The notes: generated by a model from the letters alone, not told the origin. A stretch of 64,000 nucleotides of DNA from Pseudobutyrivibrio ruminis CF1b (GCF_000424005.1 NZ_AUJB01000003.1:1-64000), one strand, 5' to 3'; counted from the stretch's first letter, positions 1 to 8,565 are shown. Numbers and translations are program-made.

Positions 1-163
1 AATGATTTTTATTAACCGGCAAGTTAACAATCATTATTCTATGAGAGGCACTCATTTTTTACAAACCTGATATTTTTACCCTAACAGGAATGCTCTATTC
101 GCCCTTAATTATGCATTCTAGGCATTCTAGGTAGCCATGAATAGAATTTTAAGTCAAGCCGGC

Positions 164-197
164 GTCCATATATATGGACACCCATTCATGGGTGTCC
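164..197. repeat. Overlapping palindromes
   Basis: A perfect 16-bp palindrome (164-179, arms GTCCATAT/ATATGGAC) shares its right end with a second perfect hairpin (176-197, arms GGACACCCAT/ATGGGTGTCC, 2-nt loop). The GGAC in the middle can pair with a GTCC on either side, so the two folds exclude each other. No gene lies close enough to assign a role. Confidence 0.5.
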
Positions 198-206
198 ACC
201 TTCGAT

Positions 207-260
207 GATGACTTTTGACCCGATGACTTTTGACCGATGACTTTTGACTTGACTTTTGAT
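207..260. repeat. Short tandem repeat
   Basis: Three near-exact copies of GATGACTTTTGACC (207-220, 222-235 and from 236), then a partial copy GACTTTTGAT (251-260). There are no spacers, so this is a simple tandem repeat and not a CRISPR. It lies in the gene-free stretch 1-462. A second small duplication, GCATTCTAG twice, occurs near 112-131. I saw nothing convincing in the remainder (298-462). Confidence 0.6.
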
Positions 261-269
261 ATGAAAATG

Positions 270-291
270 GGGTCTGGCAAAAGCCAGACCC
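270..291 (-). terminator. Hairpin, possible terminator of the DGQHR gene
   Basis: Perfect 9-bp stem GGGTCTGGC/GCCAGACCC with an AAAA loop. On the minus strand it is followed by CATTTTC, a weak T-run. It lies about 170 bp past the stop codon at 463, so it may end that transcript. Confidence 0.4.
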
Positions 292-462
292 TCATGTTAT
301 ACAATCAAGTTTGCATCTAAAATCAGCGCCTCACGAAGCCCCCTCAACAAGTAACGGCTTAATACTAGTAGCCCCTTTGAAAGACCATCAACAACTTTGG
401 CAAACCATCAGGAACTTAAATTATCCACTTTAACAAACCCACAAATAGTTTGATTATTCTTT

Positions 463-2730
463 TTAATTTGGTGCTTTGCATAATGCGCTATAGTATTTAT
501 CAATATACATATAATCCAATTTAGTTATTTTTCCTTTAGCCTCAGCCTTTCTTTTTAAATCACCAATATGCTTTAACCAATCGACCGTTTTTTTCTTATT
601 AGTTTTATCATCCTCTACCTTAAATTCTTCCTGAAACATTGTGGACCAATTACTTCCATAAGATATTATTTCACTTACCTCTTTATAAGAAATAAAATCC
701 CACTCAGACACACTTTTAACATCTACACCAAGAACACTATTATTGTTTTTTGCTATCGCTGTATTTGCTATGATTGCATTCTTTGTCGCTTCTGGCACAT
801 ATAAATTTAACCAATTAGATTCATTTGAAAATTTCTGTTTTAATATTTCAATAATTCTTGATTCTAACTTTTGAGCTTCATATAAAACTTCTTCACTATA
901 ATCATCTAAATGGTTTTCAATATATTCTTCTAAGTCAGGTGTGGTATATTGGGGATATCTGTTGTGGAATTCTACTTGCAATTTTCTACGAGAAATATTT
1001 TCAGCAGCAGCACCTTTTGCTGTTTTAATCTCTTGGATTGCTTCATCGCTTAAATTGTTAAGAGTATCCCCTAAACAAATCAATAATGGCTCACATTCTT
1101 TATGGAAATTCTTATCATTAACTATTTCCATATTTTTTTCTGCTAATGTAATATTAACAATATCATCTATAATTCTAATAATAGCAGACATACAATTGTT
1201 AATCGCTATATATCCCTGATTACCTTTATCCCATTCCTCTAAACAGTTTTCTTCAATTGTCCTAAGCGATTTCATTAAAAACGGAAGTAATAAATTTATG
1301 GTTTTATTATTATCCAACTTATCAAATGTTCCATACTTCACCACATCGTTATTTGCTTTACTCTTATATTTATTAAAGAAACTTGTTTTTTCAAGTGCCA
1401 ATCTTAAAGATTCAGATGTTATGCACCGCCTATTCGTACTACTGTTAGTTCCTGTTACTATTCTGTCATAAAGTGGAGAATTATGATTTTCACCCAATCT
1501 TTCACATACCGCAAGCATAACTGCCTTTGTTCTCTCTAAATATGATTCTGAATTCCAAAAAATACTTATGTTAAGGCTGTTCCTTAAAGTCTTATTCACA
1601 GCTTTTTGATTTTCATTAATATCCATAAACATTTTTAATTGCTCATGTTTATCCATGTCAACAAAAGCAACCACTGGTATAGCACTATTTTCACCATGTG
1701 TTGAATCCGAATATCCGTATAATCTATGTTGACCATCAATTATGAATGCAGAACAATATGTTTTTGGTAAATGTATGATTCCAGCACGCGAAAACTTATT
1801 TAGGTTCTCATCAGTCAAAGGATCGAATTTAAAATCATCTCCTTTATTATCTATTGAAATGATAATAGAATTGGGGAAATACCCTCCGTTATCAATAAAT
1901 TGTTTAACTTTTGTCAATCTATCCTTTGTTATTAATCTTTGATACGTTGGCATTAAATTTTCATTCGCATTATCCCTATGTAAAATATATGCTAATTTGA
2001 GTAATCTTTCTGGTTCTATGGAAAATGAATAATATTTTAATCCTTCCCCCATTATTCCTTCAATAGCAGGAACCATATTTTCCATATTTTCTATAATCTT
2101 TCCAGCAAATATATTTCCTAATAACTGGTATTTAGCAGCAGGACCTATATAATTAACCAATTTATCATAATAATCAACAACATCCATTTCAAAATTAGAT
2201 ATATCAAATTCTTCCATTCGTATCCTATCAGCTTTTCCAATAGAATAATTTTTAGTTGCAAATATATATTTAAATTTTCTACCAGGATATTTAGAAGATA
2301 TTTCTTTTATTATTCCATCCCTTATGGTTGGTATTTCTTTTAAATCTTTATCAAATATATGGTTCTTATCATATGTATCACTACACTTACATTCTATAAG
2401 CAAGCACACTTCATCATCTATTGCTACAATGTCAACTTGTTTACTCTGCCTCTTTGAGAATTGAACTTTAAATTCGTTTGTTGAATTAAGTGTTGTAAAA
2501 CCCATTTTATAAAAAATAGTCCAGACTTCATCTTCAAACAAATCTCCTATAGGTTTGCTTTTTTCTATTAAAACGCCGCCCCTCTTATATTCTCTAGTTA
2601 TATACCAGCCTTCTTGTAAATAATTATCAACTGAATCTCTATCAACCTTTTTTTTAACAGTTTTGTTTTTTCTTTCTTTTGCAGCTTTTTTAAGTTCATC
2701 TCCAGAAACCAAATTCTCCCAATTTGTCAT
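463..2730 (-). CDS. PD-(D/E)XK nuclease-like / DGQHR-domain fusion protein
   Basis: A 755-residue protein of the DGQHR family, to which the DNA phosphorothioation repressor DndB belongs. The N-terminal part has a PD-(D/E)XK-like signature (QVD about residue 100, IECK about 112-115), as in restriction-type nucleases. The central part carries the diagnostic IIDGQHRLYGYSD stretch, with DGQHR near residues 331-335. The C-terminal half is long and mixed helical with no recognised motif. The start chosen is the ATG preceded by GGAGG at 5-nt spacing; a start 10 codons further up has no ribosome-binding site. It is the last gene after the DpnII-type restriction-modification operon, with an 80-bp gap. 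Its role is inferred: a DNA-binding or nuclease accessory of that defence locus. No dnd sulfur-modification genes are present. Confidence 0.75.
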   Translation of the reverse strand: MTNWENLVSGDELKKAAKERKNKTVKKKVDRDSVDNYLQEGWYITREYKRGGVLIEKSKPIGDLFEDEVWTIFYKMGFTTLNSTNEFKVQFSKRQSKQVDIVAIDDEVCLLIECKCSDTYDKNHIFDKDLKEIPTIRDGIIKEISSKYPGRKFKYIFATKNYSIGKADRIRMEEFDISNFEMDVVDYYDKLVNYIGPAAKYQLLGNIFAGKIIENMENMVPAIEGIMGEGLKYYSFSIEPERLLKLAYILHRDNANENLMPTYQRLITKDRLTKVKQFIDNGGYFPNSIIISIDNKGDDFKFDPLTDENLNKFSRAGIIHLPKTYCSAFIIDGQHRLYGYSDSTHGENSAIPVVAFVDMDKHEQLKMFMDINENQKAVNKTLRNSLNISIFWNSESYLERTKAVMLAVCERLGENHNSPLYDRIVTGTNSSTNRRCITSESLRLALEKTSFFNKYKSKANNDVVKYGTFDKLDNNKTINLLLPFLMKSLRTIEENCLEEWDKGNQGYIAINNCMSAIIRIIDDIVNITLAEKNMEIVNDKNFHKECEPLLICLGDTLNNLSDEAIQEIKTAKGAAAENISRRKLQVEFHNRYPQYTTPDLEEYIENHLDDYSEEVLYEAQKLESRIIEILKQKFSNESNWLNLYVPEATKNAIIANTAIAKNNNSVLGVDVKSVSEWDFISYKEVSEIISYGSNWSTMFQEEFKVEDDKTNKKKTVDWLKHIGDLKRKAEAKGKITKLDYMYIDKYYSALCKAPN

Positions 2731-2810
2731 AATAACCTCCATTTTATAGATATAATGCACTATTATAAGCAGAATAATTATATCTATTAATCATAATATA
2801 AATGTATTAT

Positions 2811-3683
2811 TTAAAGATCGAACAAACCGCTTTTTCCATAAGCAAATAGTCTATTTAATGTTCCCTCTTCCATATCTTGTATATTAAATAAAGTATCAAG
2901 AACATCAAAAGTTTCTGACAGATTTTTTTTAGCAGATTTCCATCCTCCACCATCTGTTACCCAGATAAACTCCACCCCATTTACCTCTTTCATCTTAGAT
3001 GCAATTAATTCGTAACTTCTTGATGTTTCATTTAGCTTTGAACCACCTCCACCATAAAAATTTGTTTCAATAACATATATATTATCTTGAGCCTTTACGA
3101 CAAAATCCCATCGCTTTGTACTTTTCCCTTCTGCAGAAATCGGTGAAAGATCGACACCCCACTTTTCCTCGATTTCTGTTAAATACATCTCTTTATAGTA
3201 TTCAACGCCGGCCTCCACAAGGTATTTTTCCACCAAATCTTCCATTTGATGTCCACCACGATTTTTTCTACCGTTACTATCAAGGCCTACTTCTATTCCT
3301 AAGCAATAGTCAACAAGGTTATTAATTAGATGGTTTGCTATAAGATCTAACAATCCTGTTTTCCCCATAAATACAATATACTGGTCAACACTATAATTCA
3401 TTTCCTTAAAATTATAGTTAAAGGCACCTTCCGCGTCCTGTGCATATATCTCTGTCTGTCGAACCGCTAATAAAGTTGGTATGCACCTTATAACCTCTGG
3501 ATAACGCTCTATAAGCTTCTTAATATCTTCTTCTATATTTTTAGAGCCAATTAGGCTATTCATAATATTGAGTTCAACTTTCATTGCCTCAACATTCTCG
3601 TATACTTTGTTAAAGTCAACATAATAATCATATTGATTTATACTTGGTCTCATGGTTTTTAACCATTCATCAAAATTACGCAT
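2811..3683 (-). CDS. dpnB: DpnII-family type II restriction endonuclease
   Basis: A 290-residue homologue of R.DpnII/MboI, which cleaves unmethylated GATC. The family core is visible: GLDSNGRKNRGG, then E in the following helix, then WDFVV and VIETNFYGGGGSKLNE, containing the acidic metal-binding positions. The start is the ATG eight bases after GGAG; an in-frame TTG two codons earlier sits too close to that site. The gene overlaps the DpnA-like methylase upstream by 8 bp, the usual order of the DpnII system (methylase, second methylase, endonuclease). GATC specificity is inferred from the family and the paired methylases. Confidence 0.88.
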   Translation of the reverse strand: MRNFDEWLKTMRPSINQYDYYVDFNKVYENVEAMKVELNIMNSLIGSKNIEEDIKKLIERYPEVIRCIPTLLAVRQTEIYAQDAEGAFNYNFKEMNYSVDQYIVFMGKTGLLDLIANHLINNLVDYCLGIEVGLDSNGRKNRGGHQMEDLVEKYLVEAGVEYYKEMYLTEIEEKWGVDLSPISAEGKSTKRWDFVVKAQDNIYVIETNFYGGGGSKLNETSRSYELIASKMKEVNGVEFIWVTDGGGWKSAKKNLSETFDVLDTLFNIQDMEEGTLNRLFAYGKSGLFDL

Positions 3684-4452
3684 TTTCAATTCTCCTTTTT
3701 GATAGATTTATATATTCTTCATTATTATCTATGCCAATATAGAAACGATTCAATTCTTTGGCAACAACACCTGTTGTTGAACTGCCACAAAATGGGTCTA
3801 ATACTATATCACCCTCATTTGTCGATGCTAGTATGATTCGTTCCAATAAATACTTTGGCTTTTGTGTAGGATGCTTTCCATATTCTTTTTCTTTTTTAGA
3901 AGTTAATGCCCCAGTCCAAACATCCTTCATTTGCTTACCACCATTTAGTTCTTTCATTAATTGGTAGTTAAACAGCTGTCTTGCCTTATTTTCATCTTTT
4001 CTAGCCCATAGTATTGTTTCTGTACTATGGGTAAAACACTTACACGCAAGATTAGGAGGTGGATTGGTTTTTTGCCATATAATATTATTAAGAATCTTAA
4101 AACCTTCCTGCTCTAAAGCAGTACCTATAGAATAAATATTATGAAGCGTTCCGCTTATCCATATGGTTCCATTTGGTTTTAATACTCTTTTACAAGCACG
4201 TATCCATTTTCTGTTAAATTTGTGTTTATCCTCAAAGCTATACGCTTTATCCCATGCACCTTTATTCACTGAAACCATTTTGCCTGCTTGACAAGTTATA
4301 CCATCATTAGATAAGAAATATGGCGGATCTGCAAAAATCATATCTATAGATTCTTTTTTGCATTTTGAAAGAAGCTCAAACGTATCTCCCAGATACAATT
4401 GAGTTTGGTCAGTTTCATAGTAAGGCTTTGTTCGTGTGATTTTAAAATTCAT
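3676..4452 (-). CDS. dpnA: DpnA-like adenine DNA methyltransferase
   Basis: A 258-residue beta-class N6-adenine methyltransferase. The catalytic motif IV is near the N-terminus (MIFADPPYFLS, about 38-48), and the AdoMet-binding motif I is at the C-terminus (DPFCGSSTTG), the order expected for M2.DpnII. In that family this enzyme also methylates single-stranded GATC, protecting incoming DNA; that property is family knowledge and is not shown here. Its start overlaps the end of the Dam-like gene by 11 bp and its end overlaps the endonuclease start, so translation is probably coupled. No good ribosome-binding site of its own is visible. Confidence 0.88.
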   Translation of the reverse strand: MNFKITRTKPYYETDQTQLYLGDTFELLSKCKKESIDMIFADPPYFLSNDGITCQAGKMVSVNKGAWDKAYSFEDKHKFNRKWIRACKRVLKPNGTIWISGTLHNIYSIGTALEQEGFKILNNIIWQKTNPPPNLACKCFTHSTETILWARKDENKARQLFNYQLMKELNGGKQMKDVWTGALTSKKEKEYGKHPTQKPKYLLERIILASTNEGDIVLDPFCGSSTTGVVAKELNRFYIGIDNNEEYINLSKRRIENA

Positions 4453-5266
4453 AATTTGTAATAATAACTTCTTTTCCCCGTCTTTTTTTAGCGTTACTAT
4501 TAATATTACGTTTTACATCTGTTGATTCGATTCTAAAACCATCATACAACTCATAGACTAAGTCGACATCATGATTTGAGAGCATACATTTTACTCCCTT
4601 ATCAGAGAGGCTCTTATATAACTTAGATAATCTAACATGGTCATCATATGTAAAGCCGTCTTTTGTATAATCGGTAAATGATGCGGTCTCGCTTACTGGA
4701 ATATAAGGAGAATCAAAATATACAAAATCATTTTCCTTTATTTCTCTGCAAATCTCTTCAAAATCTTTACAGTGGATTTTTACATCAGCCTCTTGCAAAT
4801 AATATCCAATATTCATTAGATTGGCTTCATCCATAGATTTTCCTAGCTGCTTATTATTATATGGAACATTGAATAATCCTTTATTGTTTACACGATAAAG
4901 ACCATTAAAACAATGTTTATTAATCCATATCATGTAAGCTGCACATTCTGCATCAAGCTCTCGATTTTGAATCTTATTGTTGTATTCAACTCTTCTAGCC
5001 AAATAATATTCCTTATCACATGGTCCTTTATCTAATCTATTTACTGCACGTATTACAGCTCTAGGATCTTCTTTTAGCTGTCTATATACATTGATTAACT
5101 GTTCGTTTGTATCATTTATAACTGCCTTCTGTGGTTTTAAATGAAATAAAACGGCGCCTCCACCTATAAATGGTTCATAATATGTATCATACTTGTTGGG
5201 AGTTCTTTCCCATATTTTATCAATGAGCTGTCTTTTTCCTCCAGCCCACTTTACAAAAGGTTCCAT
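4442..5266 (-). CDS. dpnM: Dam/DpnM-type adenine DNA methyltransferase
   Basis: A 274-residue alpha-class N6-adenine methyltransferase. It begins with the hallmark MEPFVKWAGGKRQL (AdoMet motif I/X region), followed by YYEPFIGGGAVLFHL, and ends with the conserved KEVIITNYEF. It should methylate GATC and protect the chromosome from the DpnII-type enzymes here. Motif IV reads DFVYFDSPYIPVS, so the second position of DPPY is serine. The start ATG follows AGGAG at normal spacing. It is the first gene of its operon, with its promoter presumably in 5267-5393, just past the terminator of the neighbouring endonuclease gene. Confidence 0.9.
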   Translation of the reverse strand: MEPFVKWAGGKRQLIDKIWERTPNKYDTYYEPFIGGGAVLFHLKPQKAVINDTNEQLINVYRQLKEDPRAVIRAVNRLDKGPCDKEYYLARRVEYNNKIQNRELDAECAAYMIWINKHCFNGLYRVNNKGLFNVPYNNKQLGKSMDEANLMNIGYYLQEADVKIHCKDFEEICREIKENDFVYFDSPYIPVSETASFTDYTKDGFTYDDHVRLSKLYKSLSDKGVKCMLSNHDVDLVYELYDGFRIESTDVKRNINSNAKKRRGKEVIITNYEF

Positions 5267-5393
5267 CTATAATTTCTCCTGCTTATATTTTTCAAATTTC
5301 CATATTAAGTATATCATAGGCAGTTTAATTTTAAGAATCACATTTTTTAATAATAAAATATTTCTGCCACTAAAATTTTAGATTAAAATCAAA

Positions 5394-5425
5394 AAAGTTG
5401 CATGAGGAATTCCTCTTGCAACTTT
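5394..5425 (-). terminator. Intrinsic terminator after second endonuclease gene
   Basis: A nearly perfect 32-bp inverted repeat: arms AAAGTTGCA/TGCAACTTT around the palindrome GAGGAATTCCTC, with only one T-T mismatch pair. On the minus strand it runs into TTTTTTGATTTT. It separates the 5457-6407 gene from the dpnM operon. Confidence 0.8.
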
Positions 5426-5456
5426 CAGATATAATCTCTGCACTTTTTGGAAAATA

Positions 5457-6407
5457 TTAGGCGATGTCTCTGCATGGAATTTCATCAAATTCCTTTGCTA
5501 TCATCTCTTCTATCATTCCTTCTTTCGCAAGCTTAAAATTCATTAGATATTCCAAATGACTAAATCCTTTATTTAACTGATTTGTTGTTCCTTTCCAGCA
5601 CTTGCCGTCTGTTATCAAACCAAATTTGATACCTACTTTATCAAGATCAGCTTGTCTATTAATGTACGAATCGATAATTTCTTCTGGCTTAGAGCCTTTA
5701 TTATTGAAGAAATTCACTTCAATATTCATGCATTTTGTATATGTCCTATTAACAATGATAAAGTCAGCCTTTCTGTTAGCTATATCACTACTTATTGACA
5801 TACCATATTTCGCTAAAACCTTAAATTGCTTTTGAGTTAAAAGTAATAAATCATATTTATCACATACTTCCCTAATTATAGATTCACAAATTATTTCGAA
5901 TATCTTACCTCCACGATTTTTTCTTCCGTTAGAATCCAATCCAACTAAAACGCCTACAATATAGTCTCTTACACTTTTCTCAATAAGATTCTGGAATAAG
6001 TATTTTAGTCCCGTATTTACAAAAAATTCATAATAATTCTTAATTGATTCTTCGCTTAATTCATTTTTGAATTTTGAACCATTAAAATTATATCTTTTGT
6101 AACTACTATATGTTTCATCACAGGCTATCACCAGGTTCTTATCCTTTGTTATTTTCTTTCTGTCTTCTTTAGAAATAGCAATTAGTAAAGGAAATAATTC
6201 AACAACATCAGGTACTTTCTTTAGTAATCTAAAAAACTCATCTCTAAATTTAGACTCATCTTGACGAATAAGTACGTCCATTGCATGTATTTCAATATTG
6301 TATTCATCCAATCCTGTTATATTGTTCCAATCCACAAAAAAACTATATCCTCGATTGGTCTCCATTAAGCCTTCCTCAAACTCTGTTACTAATTCTTTTC
6401 TGTTCAT
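5457..6407 (-). CDS. Second DpnII-family restriction endonuclease
   Basis: A 316-residue protein with the same core as the endonuclease at 2811-3683: GLDSNGRKNRGG with a following glutamate, then KADFIIV and NIEVNFFNNKGSKPEE, then a GLITDG stretch matching the WVTDGG of the first. Outside these motifs the two differ strongly, so this is a diverged paralogue and not a recent duplicate. The start ATG follows AGGAGA. It lies downstream of an HTH regulator and two small genes on the same strand and has its own terminator, so it can be expressed apart from the methylases. Specificity for GATC or a related site is inferred. Confidence 0.8.
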   Translation of the reverse strand: MNRKELVTEFEEGLMETNRGYSFFVDWNNITGLDEYNIEIHAMDVLIRQDESKFRDEFFRLLKKVPDVVELFPLLIAISKEDRKKITKDKNLVIACDETYSSYKRYNFNGSKFKNELSEESIKNYYEFFVNTGLKYLFQNLIEKSVRDYIVGVLVGLDSNGRKNRGGKIFEIICESIIREVCDKYDLLLLTQKQFKVLAKYGMSISSDIANRKADFIIVNRTYTKCMNIEVNFFNNKGSKPEEIIDSYINRQADLDKVGIKFGLITDGKCWKGTTNQLNKGFSHLEYLMNFKLAKEGMIEEMIAKEFDEIPCRDIA

Positions 6408-6450
6408 CTTTGTAGTCTCCTAGTAATTTATAATTTATTTGAATTCTGTG

Positions 6451-6627
6451 TTACCACCTAATATGAACCATACCAGTCGTATCTTCTATCTCCAATATTC
6501 TTGGATAGCCATCTCTATCTAGAACAAATGCAATTTCTCCATCAATCTCCAAGGTACATCCTTGTTCATTAGCAAATTCTTTCTCAAAAAATTCCATAAA
6601 CTTTCTATCTCTAGTAGTATTTTTCAT
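6451..6627 (-). CDS. Small hypothetical protein (58 aa)
   Basis: An open frame of 58 codons from an ATG preceded by GGAAGG (about 9-11 nt away) to TAA, between a small secreted protein and the second endonuclease. The product begins MKNTTRDRKFMEFFEKEF and ends with GMVHIRW; it is charged and shows no signal peptide or known motif. It lies 43 bp upstream of the endonuclease start on the same strand. I do not recognise it. A controlling or accessory role for the endonuclease is only suggested by position. Confidence 0.5.
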   Translation of the reverse strand: MKNTTRDRKFMEFFEKEFANEQGCTLEIDGEIAFVLDRDGYPRILEIEDTTGMVHIRW

Positions 6628-6713
6628 AATTTTAATTTCCTTCCAAAATAAATATCAAGTGCATCAATACTCCTGCTGATTAAGTGCGCTCTGACTCTAG
6701 AATACCCAATAGG

Positions 6714-7046
6714 TTATTCTTTTACCAAACGGGCGGTACAGTTTATCAATTTAATATACTGACCTTCTGCTATAACTATCTCTCTATCACTATTAATATA
6801 ATGGCAATCAACTATATTGTTTAATCCCCCTACATATGAAGAATATATTTCATAATCAGCAAACTTTCCTTCTTCAATAACAGTAACGGTGTACTTTCCA
6901 GGTCGCACACCATAATCTTCTTTTACTGGATAAAAATCCGCTTCGTGTTCCATTCTATAATTAAAGGGTTTTGGTACTGGAGCAAACCCCCACATAAGCG
7001 CTATAGTAAATATAAATATGAATCTAAATACATGTTTCTTCTTCAC
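6714..7046 (-). CDS. Small secreted protein
   Basis: A 110-residue product starting at a GTG behind GAGGAG at good spacing. The N-terminus (MKKKHVFRF then IFIFTIALMWGFAP) is a typical Sec signal or anchor segment. The mature part contains a PGKYTVTVIEEG stretch and two widely spaced cysteines (in DCHYIN and INCTAR) that could pair outside the cell. The fold looks beta-rich. Function is unknown. It lies between the HTH regulator and the 58-residue gene on the same strand. Confidence 0.6.
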   Translation of the reverse strand: MKKKHVFRFIFIFTIALMWGFAPVPKPFNYRMEHEADFYPVKEDYGVRPGKYTVTVIEEGKFADYEIYSSYVGGLNNIVDCHYINSDREIVIAEGQYIKLINCTARLVKE

Positions 7047-7140
7047 AATCAGTCTCCTCTAAGTTATTATTTAGCATTAATATAGACATCCATCTCATAA
7101 TATGGATGTCTATTCTACTCTAAAAGCTACGTTAGTATGG

Positions 7141-7917
7141 TTATACTAGAGTTGGCATTTTTATAACCTCACCATTATCACTGTAGCTCGAACCTATTGT
7201 TTCATATGTAACCTCATTCTTCTTAAGGTCCATTAGTATTAATGAAACATTTGCCTTCAAAGCTAACCCTTGTTGCATAACACCGTCTAACGCTATGAAT
7301 GCATCCGGATTATTGATAATAATTGATACTTTGTGCTTGCTATCAGGTGACATACACGCTATCAGGCCGAGTATGCACATAAATCTTGAAAAATAATCTT
7401 CTTCTAACGATTTGATATATAAATGTTTAAAATACCATCTATCTACATTATTCAGTTTGAAAACAAAGTCTGGTTTAAAACCACGTTCTTCGCTATCCCA
7501 TTCACGTTCATTCACTTCTCTAGTGGCGATACCTTTGTTAAAAAAAGTATCGTCGATTATCTTCCACGCTTTAGAAACGAACTCTCTAGTCTCTATTTGT
7601 ATTTTTTGCTTGCGTACAGCTAAATCCGAAATATATTTACCTTCATTTGGTGATATAATCCTGGCTGCAATCATAAAATCCTCTAAACTAATGCCGTTTT
7701 GTGGGTCTGATTCTGGCGCCGTTAGCTTCTTCATAATATCGATACCTGGAATGTGTTCCCCTCGTTTTAGTCTGGATAAGTAAGACTTATGAATTTCTGT
7801 TTTCTCGGCCACCTGACTCAATGTACGATTACCAATTACTAAGGAAGTAAGCCTTTTTATTTCCTGTTTTGCATCATACTCATCTTCACTAATTTCTTGC
7901 AGATTTCTGTTCTCCAA
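7141..7917 (-). CDS. XRE-family HTH transcriptional regulator
   Basis: About 258 residues. The N-terminal helix-turn-helix is clear (TLSQVAEKTEIHKSYLSRLKRG), typical of XRE/Cro proteins. The C-terminal 150 residues are of unknown family; a PDFVFKLNN segment faintly recalls a nuclease-like fold but catalytic residues are not evident. The start chosen is a TTG with GGAGG 8 nt upstream. An in-frame ATG 22 codons earlier lies upstream of the likely -10 box (7974-7979), so it would not be transcribed. It probably represses its own promoter at 7974-8026 and perhaps the downstream genes up to the second endonuclease. Confidence 0.7.
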   Translation of the reverse strand: MENRNLQEISEDEYDAKQEIKRLTSLVIGNRTLSQVAEKTEIHKSYLSRLKRGEHIPGIDIMKKLTAPESDPQNGISLEDFMIAARIISPNEGKYISDLAVRKQKIQIETREFVSKAWKIIDDTFFNKGIATREVNEREWDSEERGFKPDFVFKLNNVDRWYFKHLYIKSLEEDYFSRFMCILGLIACMSPDSKHKVSIIINNPDAFIALDGVMQQGLALKANVSLILMDLKKNEVTYETIGSSYSDNGEVIKMPTLV

Positions 7918-7973
7918 TAATGTATCCTCCTTAATAAACACTTTATGTCGTACAACCTTAGCTGATGTAATGT

Positions 7974-8026
7974 ATGTTACCACAAAAGTTGCACGTTTGC
8001 AACATTAAAGAAACCACGTTTGAAAC
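7974..8026 (-). promoter_or_regulatory. Promoter with operator for the XRE regulator
   Basis: On the minus strand a -35 box TTGCAA (7997-8002) and a -10 box TAACAT (7974-7979) are 17 bp apart. A palindrome GTTGCA-N4-TGCAAC (7988-8003) covers the -35. The half-site sequence CACGTTTG is repeated 23 bp further out (8015-8022), about two helical turns away. This suggests autoregulation by the HTH protein. Confidence 0.55.
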
Positions 8027-8153
8027 TTTTTTATCTTGTCAATTTTAATGTTTATAAAAAAACATCACATATCCCTATAAACACGCACTTCTACGTGTTG
8101 CGTACCCATAATGTAGCCACCTTGCAATATGATATATTTTTATCTTTTTCTAC

Positions 8154-8191
8154 TTGACCATTATATATTCATGTGATAATTTTTTATCACA
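8154..8191 (+). promoter_or_regulatory. Promoter with palindromic operator for the small HTH gene
   Basis: TTGACC (8154-8159) and TAATTT (8177-8182) are 17 bp apart. A perfect palindrome TGTGATAA-N4-TTATCACA (8172-8191) overlaps the -10 box, and another TATCACA half-site follows near 8203. The rest of the 8027-8310 gap is A+T-rich; an ACACG-N8-CGTGT dyad lies near 8083-8101. Confidence 0.45.
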
Positions 8192-8310
8192 AGTTAAAAA
8201 TATATCACATAAACGGATGTGTATTATGATTGGTTGTTAATGTTCTTTGCCATACAAGAATTACTAGCTGGTCGTTATTTCAATATAATGGAAAGAACAG
8301 GTGACGAATA

Positions 8311-8523
8311 GTGCCAACGATAAAAACAAAAATCAAAGAATTACGAGTTGCGGCTAATATGCAGCAAATAGAGCTCGCAGAAAAAGTAGGTGTCCGTAGG
8401 GAAACAATAGGAAATCTTAAAAACGGTAGGTATAACCCATCTCTGAAACTAGCTATGGATATTGCAAAAGTTTTTGGCAAGACCGTGGAAGAAATATTTG
8501 AATTTCCTGATGATGACATGTAA
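8311..8523 (+). CDS. Small XRE/Cro-type HTH regulator
   Basis: A 70-residue protein that is essentially one helix-turn-helix domain (QQIELAEKVGVRRETIGNLKNG), closest to the YozG/Cro-like repressors common in Firmicutes. The tail VFGKTVEEIFEFPDDDM is the usual ending of that family. It starts at GTG after a weak GGTGA. A palindrome over its promoter (8172-8191) is a likely operator. The next gene starts 42 bp later on the same strand. Confidence 0.8.
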   Translation: MPTIKTKIKELRVAANMQQIELAEKVGVRRETIGNLKNGRYNPSLKLAMDIAKVFGKTVEEIFEFPDDDM

Positions 8524-8565
8524 TAATTAATATTGAATTGAAATAAACTATGAGGGGGATTAATC

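Noticed and set aside
207-260. Possible CRISPR-like repeats
   Set aside because: The copies are contiguous, short and degenerate, with no spacers and no cas genes.
318-420. Possible gene remnant on the minus strand
   Set aside because: About 35 codons are open and end at TAA near 298, but a stop precedes them, there is no start, and no family is recognisable.
7918-7983. Upstream ATG start for the XRE regulator
   Set aside because: It has no ribosome-binding site and lies upstream of the likely -10 box; the TTG at 7917 has GGAGG at 8 nt.
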